From the NCBI RefSeq assembly GCF_036898095.1, contig NC_090768.1:48663092-48727091 (forward strand): a DNA stretch of 64,000 bases, given 5' to 3'. Shown piece after piece: positions 16,384 to 28,276 of this stretch (position 1 is the stretch's first letter; each line of letters begins with the position of its first letter). The notes below the pieces were generated by a model. That model did no database searches and was not told the origin of the DNA. It saw nothing but the letters and a program-made list of their open reading frames with translations. The DNA comes from Palaemon carinicauda (Eukaryota; Arthropoda; Malacostraca; Decapoda; Palaemonidae). Position numbers and translations under genes: made by a program.

Positions 16384-16411
16384 AAAAAAAAAAAAAAAAA
16401 AAAAAAAAAAA
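16384..16411. repeat. poly(A) run
   Basis: 28 consecutive A. It could be the poly(A) trace of a minus- or plus-strand retroposition, but no retrocopy could be identified next to it. Confidence 0.95.
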
Positions 16412-16423
16412 GACTTTTCCAGT

Positions 16424-16822
16424 TTGTTGTGGCTGAGTATGCATCCAGGATCCTTAGTGCCTTTGGTGGTAGTCATTCTTATGCCTCTAATAATAGAGCT
16501 ATTGTTTGCAGATACTTGGGGAAAGGGATTTGGGTAGATTTAGGAGCAGTACCTACATATTACCTCTTAGGCCTTCACTCTCCACCAGTATTTGGAGTTT
16601 GTGATCATGTCAGTCAGATTAATTGCAGAAAAACGGAACAAAATTATCCATAGTGTAATTTGTCCATATAAGTATTGGAGAGAGAAGCAAAAGTTCATTA
16701 TAGATCCAAGGTTTTCCCGGAGAGGTACTGTATATTGTAGTAGCCTCGTCAGGCAGTCAAATCGTATTACCCAAATGATTGGTCCACCTAGATGTCTACA
16801 AAAAGTTGAGTCCCCTTAGCAG
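16424..16822 (+). other. unrecognised protein-like open stretch
   Basis: After TTTTCCAG (AG at 16420-16421) two overlapping frames (16429-16653, beginning MAEYASRILSAFGGSHSYAS, and 16592-16819) are longer and less AT-biased than the surroundings. No family is recognised. Their position between a poly(A) run and a SINE-like element suggests the decayed coding end of a mobile element rather than a host exon. Confidence is low. Confidence 0.25.
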
Positions 16823-16824
16823 GA

Positions 16825-17080
16825 TAGTGCGGTCACTGAACCTCACATGGTGCAATGTAGGCATTACTTAAAGATATTGGCAGTTCTCTCTTAGCCCCCA
16901 GCTGAATTTGCTTTGTATCATTCCTTTCTTCTATCTTCCTGTCCAGACTTAATATTTACTACTTATGTAACTGCAGGATTTTTCTCCCCACTCACACTTA
17001 GGCACTGAATGCCCTTTCAAGCTCCATCGTCCTGACTATATACAGTAGCCCAAATTCATAAATCCAATCCTAAATGATGA
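16825..17080 (+). mobile_element. SINE-like family 2, copy 2
   Basis: It contains GCGGTCACTGAACCTCACAT, GGTGCAATGTAGGCATTACT, TTAAAGATATTGGCAGT, CTTAGCCCCCAGCTG, a 'cttctatcttcctgtcc' pyrimidine block, GTAACTGCAGGATTTTTCTC and CACTGAATGCCC. The order matches the copy at 14.1 kb. Confidence 0.7.
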
Positions 17081-19989
17081 GGCTGTTAACTGTCAACTTT
17101 TATCAGAGTTATTTGCAATCCATCCAAATACCAGGATGACAAAATATTTTTCCGATGTCCAATATCCAAGTTTGCAAAATTGGCACCTGAATGTTGCTCT
17201 TGGACAACCTGGTACTCTTCTCGTTTTCACAATTTTCTCATGTGACCAATTTTAGACTAGGTTTATCATTTCACCAGTCTAACAGTGATCTTAAGCCTGC
17301 TCTTGCTTGCAAGAGGGGTTGTTAGATCTGTTAAGAGAAAGATATCTCTTAGATTTCCTAAACCACCTTGCTGGAACTTGGCTCTTGTCAGGAAATTAGG
17401 AGCTTATGATCCCTTAAACCGTACTTCACTGAAGTATGTTATCTTAAAGTTTGTCTTTTTTATTGTCCCTTGTTTTTGTCTTTTGTGTTAGTAAGCCAAC
17501 TCGCCTATACTGAACTGAGTTCTAAGGCTCATTATGAATAGGCAGAAAACTCCCTTTCAACCTCAAGCCTAAACCTGTGTCATCCCATGCAAATAATTAC
17601 GGGAACCTTTCCTTATTCAGTAATATCTTTAGAAGATTTCTATGAAGTGCAACCTTATAAATTTTTACCTTTGGCCAAAAGCTTTAAGGGGGGTTATCAA
17701 AGAATACAATACAATGGCCAAGACTTTAGGCTTTTGATATTACTTTTGAGCCTAAGTCAATAGCTCTTTTAGGGTTGTAATAGTGTCAGGCCAAGTGTCA
17801 AAAGAGAGGGGTTGGGTAATGTATGAGATCCATATCTTTATAATTTTTATGTATTTCATTTTAATACTATTCAGTGGCAATAGCCTTTTTGCAATTGTTT
17901 GGTTAGATTAGTACTAGCCAAGAATGCTTAAGCCACAATCTTAATAACGAGTCCATTCAGCCTAGCTAGCCCTCAGAATATTTCGGTGCCATTCATCTGT
18001 CATTCTATGATACCACTGTAACTGCAAGGGCTTTTTCAATTTCAAGGTAGTAAGAAACTTTTCCAATAAATAGCTGTTCATGGTGTTTTGAATTAACAAG
18101 CTCACAATGATAATTTACATACAGCATTAAAAAAAGGAGTCATAAATCCACTTCTGTAAATAATGGAAATTGTATTATTCTCAAACCATTTTATTGTAGC
18201 AGGTTTAGCTAATAAGCTGCCAGATGCACTGTAGATCCCAGATGCATATTCAGTCTCGTATAGAAATGAAGACTCCTTTCAGTATGTCTTGAAAACTCTG
18301 CAGACTCACTTTATGCCTGGCATAAAGTAATGATTTGTCTATGAAGAGAGAGTTCTTTTCAAATTTTATATCATAGATATAGTTGTAGTCAAAGCATCGT
18401 GTAATTTTACTTTGCATGTGGTTAATAATGTTACAGTGTAATGCAAAATTGCTAATTTTTTAGCAGGTCAGATGGGATAATATTTATACATTTATTATAT
18501 GTAATTTATTTATATATATATGTTTATTTACTTATTTACATATTTTGTCTTTATGAAATTTTATCTTGATGCAATAACTTTCAGAAGAAGGCACTTTTTT
18601 TATGTTTACTTTTATAAAATACCTTCTTACTGGTACATGAGTTTAGCTATATATTTTTTTATTAACATTTTGTCATTTTCCATCAATTGGGCGTGAAAGT
18701 GGTATAATTACTTACTCATAGGCCGAAATCCTAATGATTACTTCACCATATGTTTTCTTATACAGTAATATTATTATAAATTTAGATGTTCACCCATGAT
18801 TAAACTGATCAATATTAAATTTCTGTTTTGTTGTATATGATTTCCTTTCTGTACCAACTAATATTGACAGAAAAACTTTAAAATTCAAGAGGTACAGGCA
18901 AAGTCTCTTGATTACTCATCAAGGAATTTAATGAATTCACCTGTGAATTTGACGTTTAAAGATTTTCTTGACTACATTTACTGATAAAGGAAGTCATATA
19001 CAGAAATAGGAATTATTGATTACAACCTAATTTATTCTAAAACCGCTTTGACATTTAAGAATCTGTATTCTCCTCGAATCACTCGTATGTGGGCACGCTC
19101 GTACTTACGGAAATATATTTTGTGTTTATTCATTATTATGTATTTACTGATATATATTTTATTTTTCAGATTCTTCTTTGTATGTTTATTGATTATTTAC
19201 TTGATATTTATTTACAGCATGTATTTTCCTTCAATTTGTTATTCATAATTTATTATTCATTTCTATGTTTAATCATTAAGTTATTTAATCTTCATGGTTA
19301 TTGAAATATTCCACAAATATGGAATTTTATATTTATATATATGGTGAACCTTTTATGTGTTATGCAAATTTTTTTCCTGCTATGATGTGGTTATTTATAT
19401 ATTTGTTTTATATATGGTATAACTATTTTATTATGATTATTATGATTATTAACTTTGTTTCTATTATTGTAGTTATGCATACCAAGTCTAGAATTAGGTG
19501 GTTCAAACAATTTTCGTACCACCAATGGTGTATTGAACCTGATGCGATATTTATACACTACTTTTGCTAGTTTCTTGTAGGGGTCCCGTATTCTGCTTGT
19601 TTATGAAGAATTTTTTTTTACTTTTTGCTGTTGACATTCTATGGTTTTCTTTTCTCTGGGATTTTTCTTTGCACTCTAATTCCTGTTACTTCAAATACTG
19701 TACTGTACTTCATTAGTTAGTGGTCATTGTTTTCCTCCTTGGACTGATGACTGAAAGTAGTTTTGATTGTTGTTGTATGTGATAATATTCAAGGTAGAGA
19801 TTGGCCAGAGATCAGTGTGTGACACTGTATGTCTATTCACTTCATTCTTTAAACTCCATTCATTTTCCCATTTTGGAAGCAATTTTTAAAGATTATCAAA
19901 GAGGAATTTCTTTTGAATGGTAATGTAAACATTTAATTAGAATTGCTAAGAATGAAGCGAATTTATTATAAACTAGGTAGTGTTCTTTA

Positions 19990-20020
<31 letters not shown>

Positions 20021-20815
20021 GATATTTTTATTATTATTACAGTATTAGTACCGTACTACTACCATAAGAATATTTACATTCTTCTGAAACATTTGTAAGT
20101 GGCCGTTTACTTACAAGCTTTACAGACAAGAATATCCTTCAGTAAGGGATGATCAAAATAATAAAAATGGTTATTAGAGATAAACTAACAATTCTAGAAG
20201 CTGCTTTGCATGTTATTCATCTATGGCAATTGTTCATGGCATTTTCAAATAATATTATAGCCCCTTTCGAACGTATTACCGTCATCAGTACAACTCGGGC
20301 GTAGTTTTACATTGTTTTATAAGAAAATGAGTGGGATTTTTGAGTACTGTTAGCAAAGCGATGTGGATGGGATGCCTGCATTATGAATACAAAGTGTTTT
20401 GGTACCGCCATAGGAATGTGTACGTTCCTTTTTTTAAATGAATCTCATGGAAGATGACCTAATGTAAGATCTTCCTCTATCATCATTTTTAGGAGATATG
20501 AAAATTCTTCTGTTTACTTTGGGAGATTTATTTAAGAGTAATTTAAAAAAGAAAGTACAGGGTTATTAGTAAAACAATTTTTTTTGTCATATTCTGAATA
20601 CTCAAGCAAGTATTTATATTAAACAAATCAAAGAACAAGAAGAGTATGAGCTAAGCTTAACACTTGAATTACTAGTTCTCTTGGAATTCAAACTCTGTAA
20701 AGACTAGCAGCAATTTTATTTCTTATAGCTAAAACTATGATACAGTAATTAAAACAAAAGTAGCATGGCGTGTTCCCTGTTATATTTGGTTTTATAGACA
20801 ACCATTTTATGGTCA
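17081..20815. other. intronic, gene-free; (ATT)n at 19992-20040
   Basis: AT-rich throughout. The frames at 17285-17491 and 19048-19570 are low-complexity hydrophobic translations of AT-rich DNA. An ATT microsatellite lies near 19992-20040. No exon, RNA gene or repeat family is recognised. Confidence 0.5.
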
Positions 20816-21432
20816 TTAATATTATTATTATTACTAGTTAAGCTACAACCCTAGTTGAAAAAGCAGGATGCTATGAGCCCAAGGGCTCCAACAGGGAAAA
20901 ATAGCTTAGTTAGGAAAGGAAACAAGGAAATAAACTACAAGAAAAGTAATGAACAATTAAAAAATGTTTTAACAGTAACAACATTGAAATAGATCTTTTG
21001 TATATAAATTATAGACTTCGAAAAACAAGAGGAAGATAAATAAGATAGAATAGTGTGCCTGAGTGTATCCTCAAGGAAGACTGGTACAGAGGTTATGGCA
21101 CTACCAAAGACTAGAGAACAATGGTTTGATTTTGGAATGTCCTCCTAGAAGAGCTGCTTACCATAGCTAAAGTGTCTATGCTACCCTTACCAAGAGTAGA
21201 GTAGCCACTGAACAATTACAGTGTTGTAGTTAACTCATTGAGCGAAGAATTGATTGGTAATCTCGGTGCTGTCAGGTGTTTATGGATATTCCGTGTATGT
21301 GTAGGCAAAGGAAAAATGAACCATAATGAGAGAGAGGGATTCAGTGTAGTACTGTCTAGTTAGACAAAGGACCCAATAACTCTATTAGTAGTATCAACAG
21401 GTGATTGGTGCTCTGGCCAATCTATAACCTTC
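20816..21432 (-). mobile_element. SINE-like family 1, near full-length
   Basis: In reverse complement it runs from the head (TTGGCCAGAGCACCAATCAC near 21426) through GGGTCCTTTGTCTAACTAGA, CCTTTGCCTACACATACAC, AATTGTTCAGTGGCTACT, a GGTAAGCAGCTCTTCTAGGA block and AAACCATTGTTCTCTAGTC, to the shared tail (CCCTGTTGGAGCCCTTGGGC then GGGTTGTAGCTTAAC and ATT repeats). The length is about 615 bp, comparable to the copy at 37623-38273. Confidence 0.8.
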
Positions 21433-22639
21433 TAGGGAAGACTAGAAACATGCCCAGACGCTATTGTCATCAACAGTTGTTTGAAAGGTGCAAGTGAAGT
21501 ACAGAACATAGTCCACCATGCTTCGGTTGCAAAGATTATATAAATATGGACCAGACAGCACTAAAATTATATAACATCTCTTGTAATGCATAGCAAAAAA
21601 ATCAAATTTTGCATACACCAATGCTCCATTATACGAACAAGTTCAGTTCATAAAGAACCGTTCTTTAAGCGAAAATTTGTTCAGCGAAGTGCATTTCCAC
21701 ATTGTTTTCCATTTTAAACATTGAGATGCATTCCTACGAGCTCACCAAAGTTCACTTGTTTCCAATAGAATACCTGAAAAAATTGGTTTTTATTAACATT
21801 ATTAAAGACCAGTCAACGACAGTGTCAAAAAGTACATTTTGATTGAAATGTCACAGCGATATTATCAATACAGTAGTGTCTCCTTAAAGATATAAAAAAC
21901 GATAATGTAGTTTTAAATAAACACGGTTAGTCACTGTATGAAAACCGGAAACAAAACAAACAATTTACCAATTATAATTCACAAAATAACATTTACTCTT
22001 AAATCTAAAATAATTTTAAATTTGCAAATTAAAAATTGAAATAACTTCACAAAACAAGATAATTACAATCCAAATACAGTGAATGAATGAAAAAAAAAAG
22101 TCCTTTAGCAAGTCTGAAATTAATCTTTGATATGCCATTAAACTATATTAAATAGAATATGAGAGAAGTATTTTTAATAAAACTTTACTATGATACAGTA
22201 TGATAATGTGATAGTTAAGCATTAGTTTTTTCTTTTTGGAAATAGAAATGATCCTTCGGAAGTTTGCCTTAATCGGCTGGTACGGAAAGCATAGACAATT
22301 CTGTAGTGTCTATTTACTTATAAACGAAAACAATGGAAAAGAACGATTAATACTCGATATTTTTATTTAATGCAATTCTAATACTGTATGTAGATATTAC
22401 ATGCAGTATTATTAGATACAGTTAAGTGAAACATTACTTTTATCAAAATCTTGTTTGTCATCAGCAGGTGTTCATTCGTTCGTTTAACATTGCCCCAACT
22501 TATGTGGAACACTTGAATGAACGAACAAACAGTTGTATATGATATGTACACGATTTTGATGTGTGTTTTACTTGACTATATCCAATAATAACGCATGTAA
22601 TATTCACATACTAGTACCGTATTAAGAAATAAAAACGGC
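21433..22639. other. intronic, gene-free
   Basis: No recognised family. The 'ttctttaagcgaaaatttgttcagcga' type motif near 21660 suggests an old mobile element but no termini were found. Confidence 0.45.
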
Positions 22640-23130
22640 GAAGACCAGACAAGAAATCTTATTCAAAATGGGGGCTGAGTAAGTTGCCTACAGATAAAGA
22701 GACTTCAATGAAAAGATTTGGGTGTTAAGGAACTACTGTACTGTCCTTAACCTACTTACAATCATACCTTGAGTTTTGTTAGGATTTAACTTTATCCCAC
22801 AAATTTGCACCATACTTTACTGTAATTTTAACTAGAATTCAGTAACCGCAGCTCTACAATTATTGGATGGAATGGTTACAACGAGAGTAACAACATTGCA
22901 TATGCAACAAGCTTTTTCTCAAGGCCAAACCACACACACCTATACACTACTGTATAGTATGAAAACTACTGTGCTAGGAACACTACCTTGGGGAACATGA
23001 TGTTACATTGCTATAGTCCTTATGATACCCATCAATAACTACACACTATATTACTTGAAAATTCAATAATGATGCTGTGGAAAGACTGATTCACCTACTC
23101 CCATCTTCCTGAGTTTGAAAACAATGTCTT
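22640..23130 (-). mobile_element. non-LTR retrotransposon RT remnant
   Basis: On the minus strand it parallels the RT palm region of the copy at 30.45-30.85 kb: the segment around GTTCCCCAAGGTAGTGTTCC (about 22995-22975), TTTTCATACTATACAG, a GTGTGTGGTTTGGCC segment, GCATATGCAATG (degraded active-site region) and later ACTCAAGGTATGATTG. Several stops. No tail is preserved. Confidence 0.65.
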
Positions 23131-23229
23131 GAACCTTTGTACATTTTTCTTTCAACGGGGTTGGGTTGCAAGGAGGGTGTTAAGCTGACAAAATTTAATT
23201 ACCACACTTTGGATAAGGGGATATTAAGA

Positions 23230-25020
23230 AAAAAATAAGTATAATTTGATAGGGTTACAATGGAAAAATATGAAAATTTCTTTATAAACTTCATTGTGAA
23301 TTTCATTGCATAAAGATTAAAAGTTATTGTCCATCTTTGCTCGATAACTGCTCAATTTTTTTTTTTTTTTTTTTGACAAAACCTATTTATTTTATTTATG
23401 GATTACATAGAAAATGTATTCAGCTTTCCATTGCGATTTACATTTTTTCTTAGCATTATTCAGTACATATTTATTATTTTTTCTACTCCTGTTTTTACTT
23501 TAGAAATAATTGCAATTGTCATTTTTAATCCTTTTACCCCCAAAGGTACGTTCACAAAACTCATCCCTTTACCCCCATAGACGTACTGGTACGTCCTTGC
23601 AAAGAACTGCTATTTACATTTTTTTTTTTTTTTGCATATTTTTGATAACTTTATGAGAAACTTCAGGCATTTTCCAGAAGAATGACACCAACCTGACCTC
23701 TCTATAACAAAAATTAAGGCTGTTAGACCAATTTAAGATATATACCGTATAGCAAAATATGCTTGGGAAAAAAAAAACCCTGGGGGGTTAAGGGTTGGAA
23801 AGTTCCAAATAGCCTAGGGGTAAAAGGGTTGATATACTATTGGAAAGGGTGTTTTTTTTATTTACACATGGTATATAGAAAAATGTAGAAAAATATTAAA
23901 ATTTTAAAGCAAAAAAACTATCGTAAATTTTCTTATATGAAGATGGAAATTTATTGTTCGTCCTTGCTGTTATAGTACAATTGACCCTTTTTTCTCAAAA
24001 CCTATTCATTCTATTTATTCATTACATTCAAAATTAGTTCAGCGTTCAATAGCAACCTTCCTTTTTTCCTAGCGTTATTCATTACTTATTTGAAAAAAAT
24101 GAAAGTAGGTATGCGTACATTTCGTTCGTTCGTTTTAGAATACACTACCTTATGTAGGTCAGTGGCTCTTGCATTGGCAGCCTGTAAGTGCTTACAGAAA
24201 GTAAAACCGTTTTATTACTGTCTTTTACTCGAGTTTTACTATGCATATTTATGCTTTAGCAAATGATAATTACATTTGTCGTGTTTTATGTACAAACCAA
24301 TAGGGTAGAGCATTCATTTTTTCACATGGTGTACCGAAATATTTGAAAGCGCGATTGTTCCTATGAAAAAACTTTATTGTAAGTCTTGTTACACAAAAAT
24401 TGCTCAATTTTTGTGTGACAAAACCTGTTCATTTTATTTATGGATTATCGGGTAAATGGGGAAATTATTCAGCCTTCCTTTGTAATTTTGATTTTTTTCT
24501 AAGCATTATTCATTACTTTTTTCATTACACAAAATGGCAGAGAAGGTATTTTATGCAAGAATTTTATGCATACTGTACATACAGTAGATAACTTTTTCTA
24601 CTCGTTTATGTGCATTTGCAAATAATTATGATTGTCATGTTTCATGTAACCTTTGAAACGGCATGCTTTTTATTTTCACTTGGTATACGGGAAATGTAAA
24701 AATATGAACACCTATATAAAAGAAATTTATCTTAAATATATTTACATATGTCTGTTTTTGCTTTATAATTGCGCTATATTTTCTGGCAAAAACTATTTTA
24801 TTTATAGATTATATAGGAAATGTATTCAGCTTTCTATTGCAATCTTGATTTTTTTATTACGGTATTTACGACATAGATTAGTTATTACACAAAAGGACAG
24901 TGTAAATATGCTCATCACAAAACCGGTTGATGCTAGTTTTTTTGCGCAATTTTATGAATGCTTAGATGATTATTTCAAAGTAGGACTGCTTTTGTAAATA
25001 ATTGCAATTGCCATATGCTA
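23230..25020. repeat. tandem array of about 0.31-0.42 kb units, with TTAA element inserted
   Basis: A block beginning CAAAACCT(A/G)TT(T/C)ATT, followed by TTTATGGATTA, a TTCAGC(T/C)TTCC segment and AGCATTATTCATTAC, recurs near 23378, 23997, 24417 and 24786. It is preceded each time by TTTGC/TCCTTGCT, and linked by AAATAATTGCAATTGTCAT and CACATGGTATAC segments. The first interval (619 bp) becomes about 311 bp once the 308-bp element at 23525 is removed. Units are diverged. Confidence 0.7.
23525..23832. mobile_element. TTAA element family A, copy 2 (308 bp)
   Basis: It starts TTAATCCTTTTACCCCCA and ends AGGGGTAAAAGGGTTGA, a decayed version of the family A termini. The interior aligns by eye with copies at 13179 and 40303 (ACGTACTGGTACGT, GAGAAACTTCAGGCA, CCTGGGGGGTTAAGGGTTGG). 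It sits inside a tandem repeat unit. Confidence 0.83.
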
Positions 25021-25021
25021 T

Positions 25022-26334
25022 TTAACCCTGGAGAGGTATCGTTATTTGACCACCTTAATTAGGTATTGATGGGTCGACCTTGACCCAAGGTCACAAAAAA
25101 ATTCATAAAAGATTCATTTACAAAGCAATTCACAACCTTTTACTATTAAAAAACAACTTCTTAGAATATTCTATTTGTCAAAAAAGTAAATGAAAGCTAA
25201 GTTAAAAACAAATATATATTACAAATACATACATACATATACCAAGGCACTTCCCCCAATTTTGGGGGTTAGCCGACATCAACAAATGAAACAAAACAAA
25301 AAAGGGGACCTCTATTCTCTACGTTCCTCCCAGCCTGACAAGGGACAGCCTGAAAAAAAATAATTAGACCAAAAAAAATGACAAAAAAAAAATCACCTAA
25401 AATCTAAATATGGAAATAAGCTAAAACTATTCTAAGCACTTATTTTACAATAATTGAGCACCATTTGCTAAGATCCAAGGGGGGAGGAACCACATGGATA
25501 TTGTATTATTATCGTACAACAAAAATGTGTAAAAGAATCTGCACTTGAATATTATTTAGTGTTATAGAAATGAGAATTTTTTTAAATTTTTTTTTCTTCC
25601 GATTTCTATTTAGATTTTTTTCATATATAAAATCCTTATATCCATTGCTGGGCATGGTATTTATACATGAAAATATCAAAATTTTTATAAAATAGAGGAA
25701 TACATAGAGCTATGCCAGCTTCTTGTATCGGATATGCTCTCAAAATGGCCGCCAATCACACCACCATGGAAGGTCAAATCTGCTACCTGATATGGAGAAA
25801 GATATGTCAATATCAGCGAGTCATTTAACGTATATAATTGTTCGAGGATTTGCAGAAATATATTATGGTAGCTAGAATGAAGTTTATAGATTATTTTGCA
25901 ATTAAAAAAAAAAAATATGATCATAATTAAGTTATCATAAAGGTACAAACTTACAAAAACGGGGAAATTATAAGATATTTTATAAAAACATACGTGGTAG
26001 AAGACATTCACAAACACTTTACAAAAACCCTTTTTTATATACGCCTAAACACTACTGCACATTCGATATTTATATAAAAATTTGATATTCCACAACTTGC
26101 CTTAATTAGGTATTGATGGGTCAAGCTCAACCCAAGGGTATCTCAGAAATAGCACAAGGAAAAGAGCTGGGATGAAATGCGTCCTCACCCGACTGTTGCG
26201 CACACTGAACTGAGGTCTCGCAGGTCGATATCACTCATAACCTTTATGAATGAAAAATTATGGCAAATAAACTTTTTTTTTTTTTTTTTCTAACCTCCGG
26301 TCATATATGACCCACCACACCTATCCATGGTTAA
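25022..26334. mobile_element. TTAA element family B (1313 bp, piggyBac-like termini)
   Basis: The left end TTAACCCTGGAGAGGTATCG and the reverse complement of the right end, TTAACCATGGATAGGTGTGG, agree at 15 of 20 positions, with TTAA at both edges. CTTAATTAGGTATTGATGGG is directly repeated near 25053 and 26101, each followed by a near-palindrome of GGTC/GACC type. No transposase frame is visible. The minus frame at 25685-26017 has no motif. It looks like a non-autonomous element with a nested insertion. Confidence 0.6.
25215..25355 (+). mobile_element. nested dispersed repeat
   Basis: ATACATACATACATATACCA is followed by AAGGCACTTCCCCCAATTTT, GGGGGTTAGCCGACATCAAC and CTACGTTCCTCCCAGCCTG. I recall this as a very abundant decapod interspersed repeat. 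It lies inside the family B element and interrupts its AT-rich interior. Confidence 0.5.
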
Positions 26335-28276
26335 AAGTACACTCCTTGTGTTTTCACTATAATTGGAGAAATTAAAAGATATGAAGATTTCTATTTAAGA
26401 TTTATATTTGAAAAAAAATTATCGTATATATACTTACATGATTGTTCGTATTTGTTCTACAACCATTTTTTTTGACTATCATTTTATATTTATGGACCAT
26501 CGGCAAATTATTTTATATTTATGGACCATCGCCAAATTTTGCTTACATGACATATAATATGATTTCTATTAGCTGATAGGTTAGTTTGCTTGTTTTGTTA
26601 GCTTCTTTCCTTTTCTTACCACCTCCCTTCAGTTTATGGGGTTCAGCCAAATAGTGTAGGTGAACTTCATTGGAATAGATGGAAATTGGCTATTTCAATA
26701 CTCCCCTGGAGTTCACCTTCCCACTAATTATAGATGTCAAGAGGTTTTATAAATGAGTATATGTACTCTGAATAGTGAAAATGTGTCCATGCCACATTAG
26801 TTTCCATACATCGCCACATACTAGCAATATTATTTGGGAGGGGGAGATAATTGAATTGATTAAAAATGGGAACTTTTAGTGATAAATGTCATGTAACAAG
26901 AGGGGACATACGTGCAGCAAGATTTTATTTAGGAATACTGTACAATATGATATATGAGAGAACAGGTAATCTATTCCTCAGAGAATCATAGAAAATGGGA
27001 CAATTACTGTATATTTGGGATACTAGAATAAATAGCTTTCCCTAGAATTTTTAAATACAAGCAAATAAATAAGTACCCAGGTCAGAAAAGGGTTTAGCTC
27101 ATGACCTAACATGCTTGCTTACTTAATTATATAGGGTCTCCTAGTCAAAAATATAATATTAATTTTCATAATTCCAATCTGGAGGAATAACATATTTCTT
27201 CAAGTTTATTGAAGTTGCTCCTATTATTGTGAATGAATTCAACATTCCATTATCCCAAGCCTACAGTCGTCATCGATGTGGTCAAACACCAGGTTGGTGT
27301 GTAGCCTTTTCATTTTAGGTGATGATCATGATCAAGATTGATTTATTGATGTGAATTTTTCTATGGTCATCCTTTGCATTCAATTTCCCTTGAGCTAGTA
27401 TCCACCACCCAACACTAAATATTTTGTTAATACTAGTGTTATGTTTTCAGATAGGAGGTTTAGTATCTCAGTTTTCCAAAATTAATTTTCCACCTATAAT
27501 TAAGCTATGGAATGATCAGAAGTTGAAAGTGTCTGCAAATGCTGTTTTGGTACTAACTCGCTTTATAATTTAAGTATTTAATATATTTTTCTCCTATAAG
27601 TAAAATTCATCTTACTCTTTTTCTGAATTGCTTTATTTGTTGAACTTTTGGTCTTTTGCTTTCTGTTTTTTCTAATTAAGTATACTGCTCGGTTAGTATT
27701 GATAGTAGAATCGTTGTTTATATTATGAGATTTTTTTTTTATGGAAGTCATCAGCAAGGAGGTTATGTATGTGGTCTGAAATGTGATGCAAAGTTGGGAA
27801 AAATTATGAATGAAATTCATAATCAATTTGATTATAGATAATCCCCCTCTACAAAAATATCTTGCACAATAAATTGCGAGGCATTTTTTATAAAAATTTG
27901 AAAACAAATTATGAAAATGTACAAACTTGGTCATAATTTGGGCATTTTAATGTGAAAGTAAAAAATACTTATTTCTACGAAACTCCCCATATGTTCTCAT
28001 TGATTCTCTCTCAAAACCTGGTTTCATACCAACATATAGCCTGAAACAAAACATTTACCTCTTTCTTTTCTGTTAATAGACTTAGACCTCTGGCAGTTAA
28101 TAGCAATAATATTACTTTAGCTTTTCAGTATTATCATTGTCTTCGATGGGAAGTTATTAGATTTTACTGGTAGTAAGAGATATCTTCTTGATTTGGTAGC
28201 ATTGTAATTCCTATGAGATAGTGAGTTATTACTGGGACATCATTATCCTCGTTCCTTTTGTGTCTTGTGACAGAAT
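26335..28276. other. intronic, gene-free
   Basis: A 29-bp exact-like direct duplication (ATTTTATATTTATGGACCAT and flank) occurs near 26483-26537. Otherwise AT-rich with no recognised features. The minus frame at 27578-27934 lacks motifs. Confidence 0.5.

Noticed and set aside
25685..26017. 110-codon minus-strand frame in the family B TTAA element as a transposase
   Set aside because: No DDD catalytic motifs or zinc-ribbon cysteines of piggyBac transposases; it is hydrophobic AT-rich translation.
27578..27934. 118-codon minus-strand frame
   Set aside because: Composition is that of translated AT-rich DNA (Asn/Lys/Ile), with no domain, splice signal or repeat similarity.
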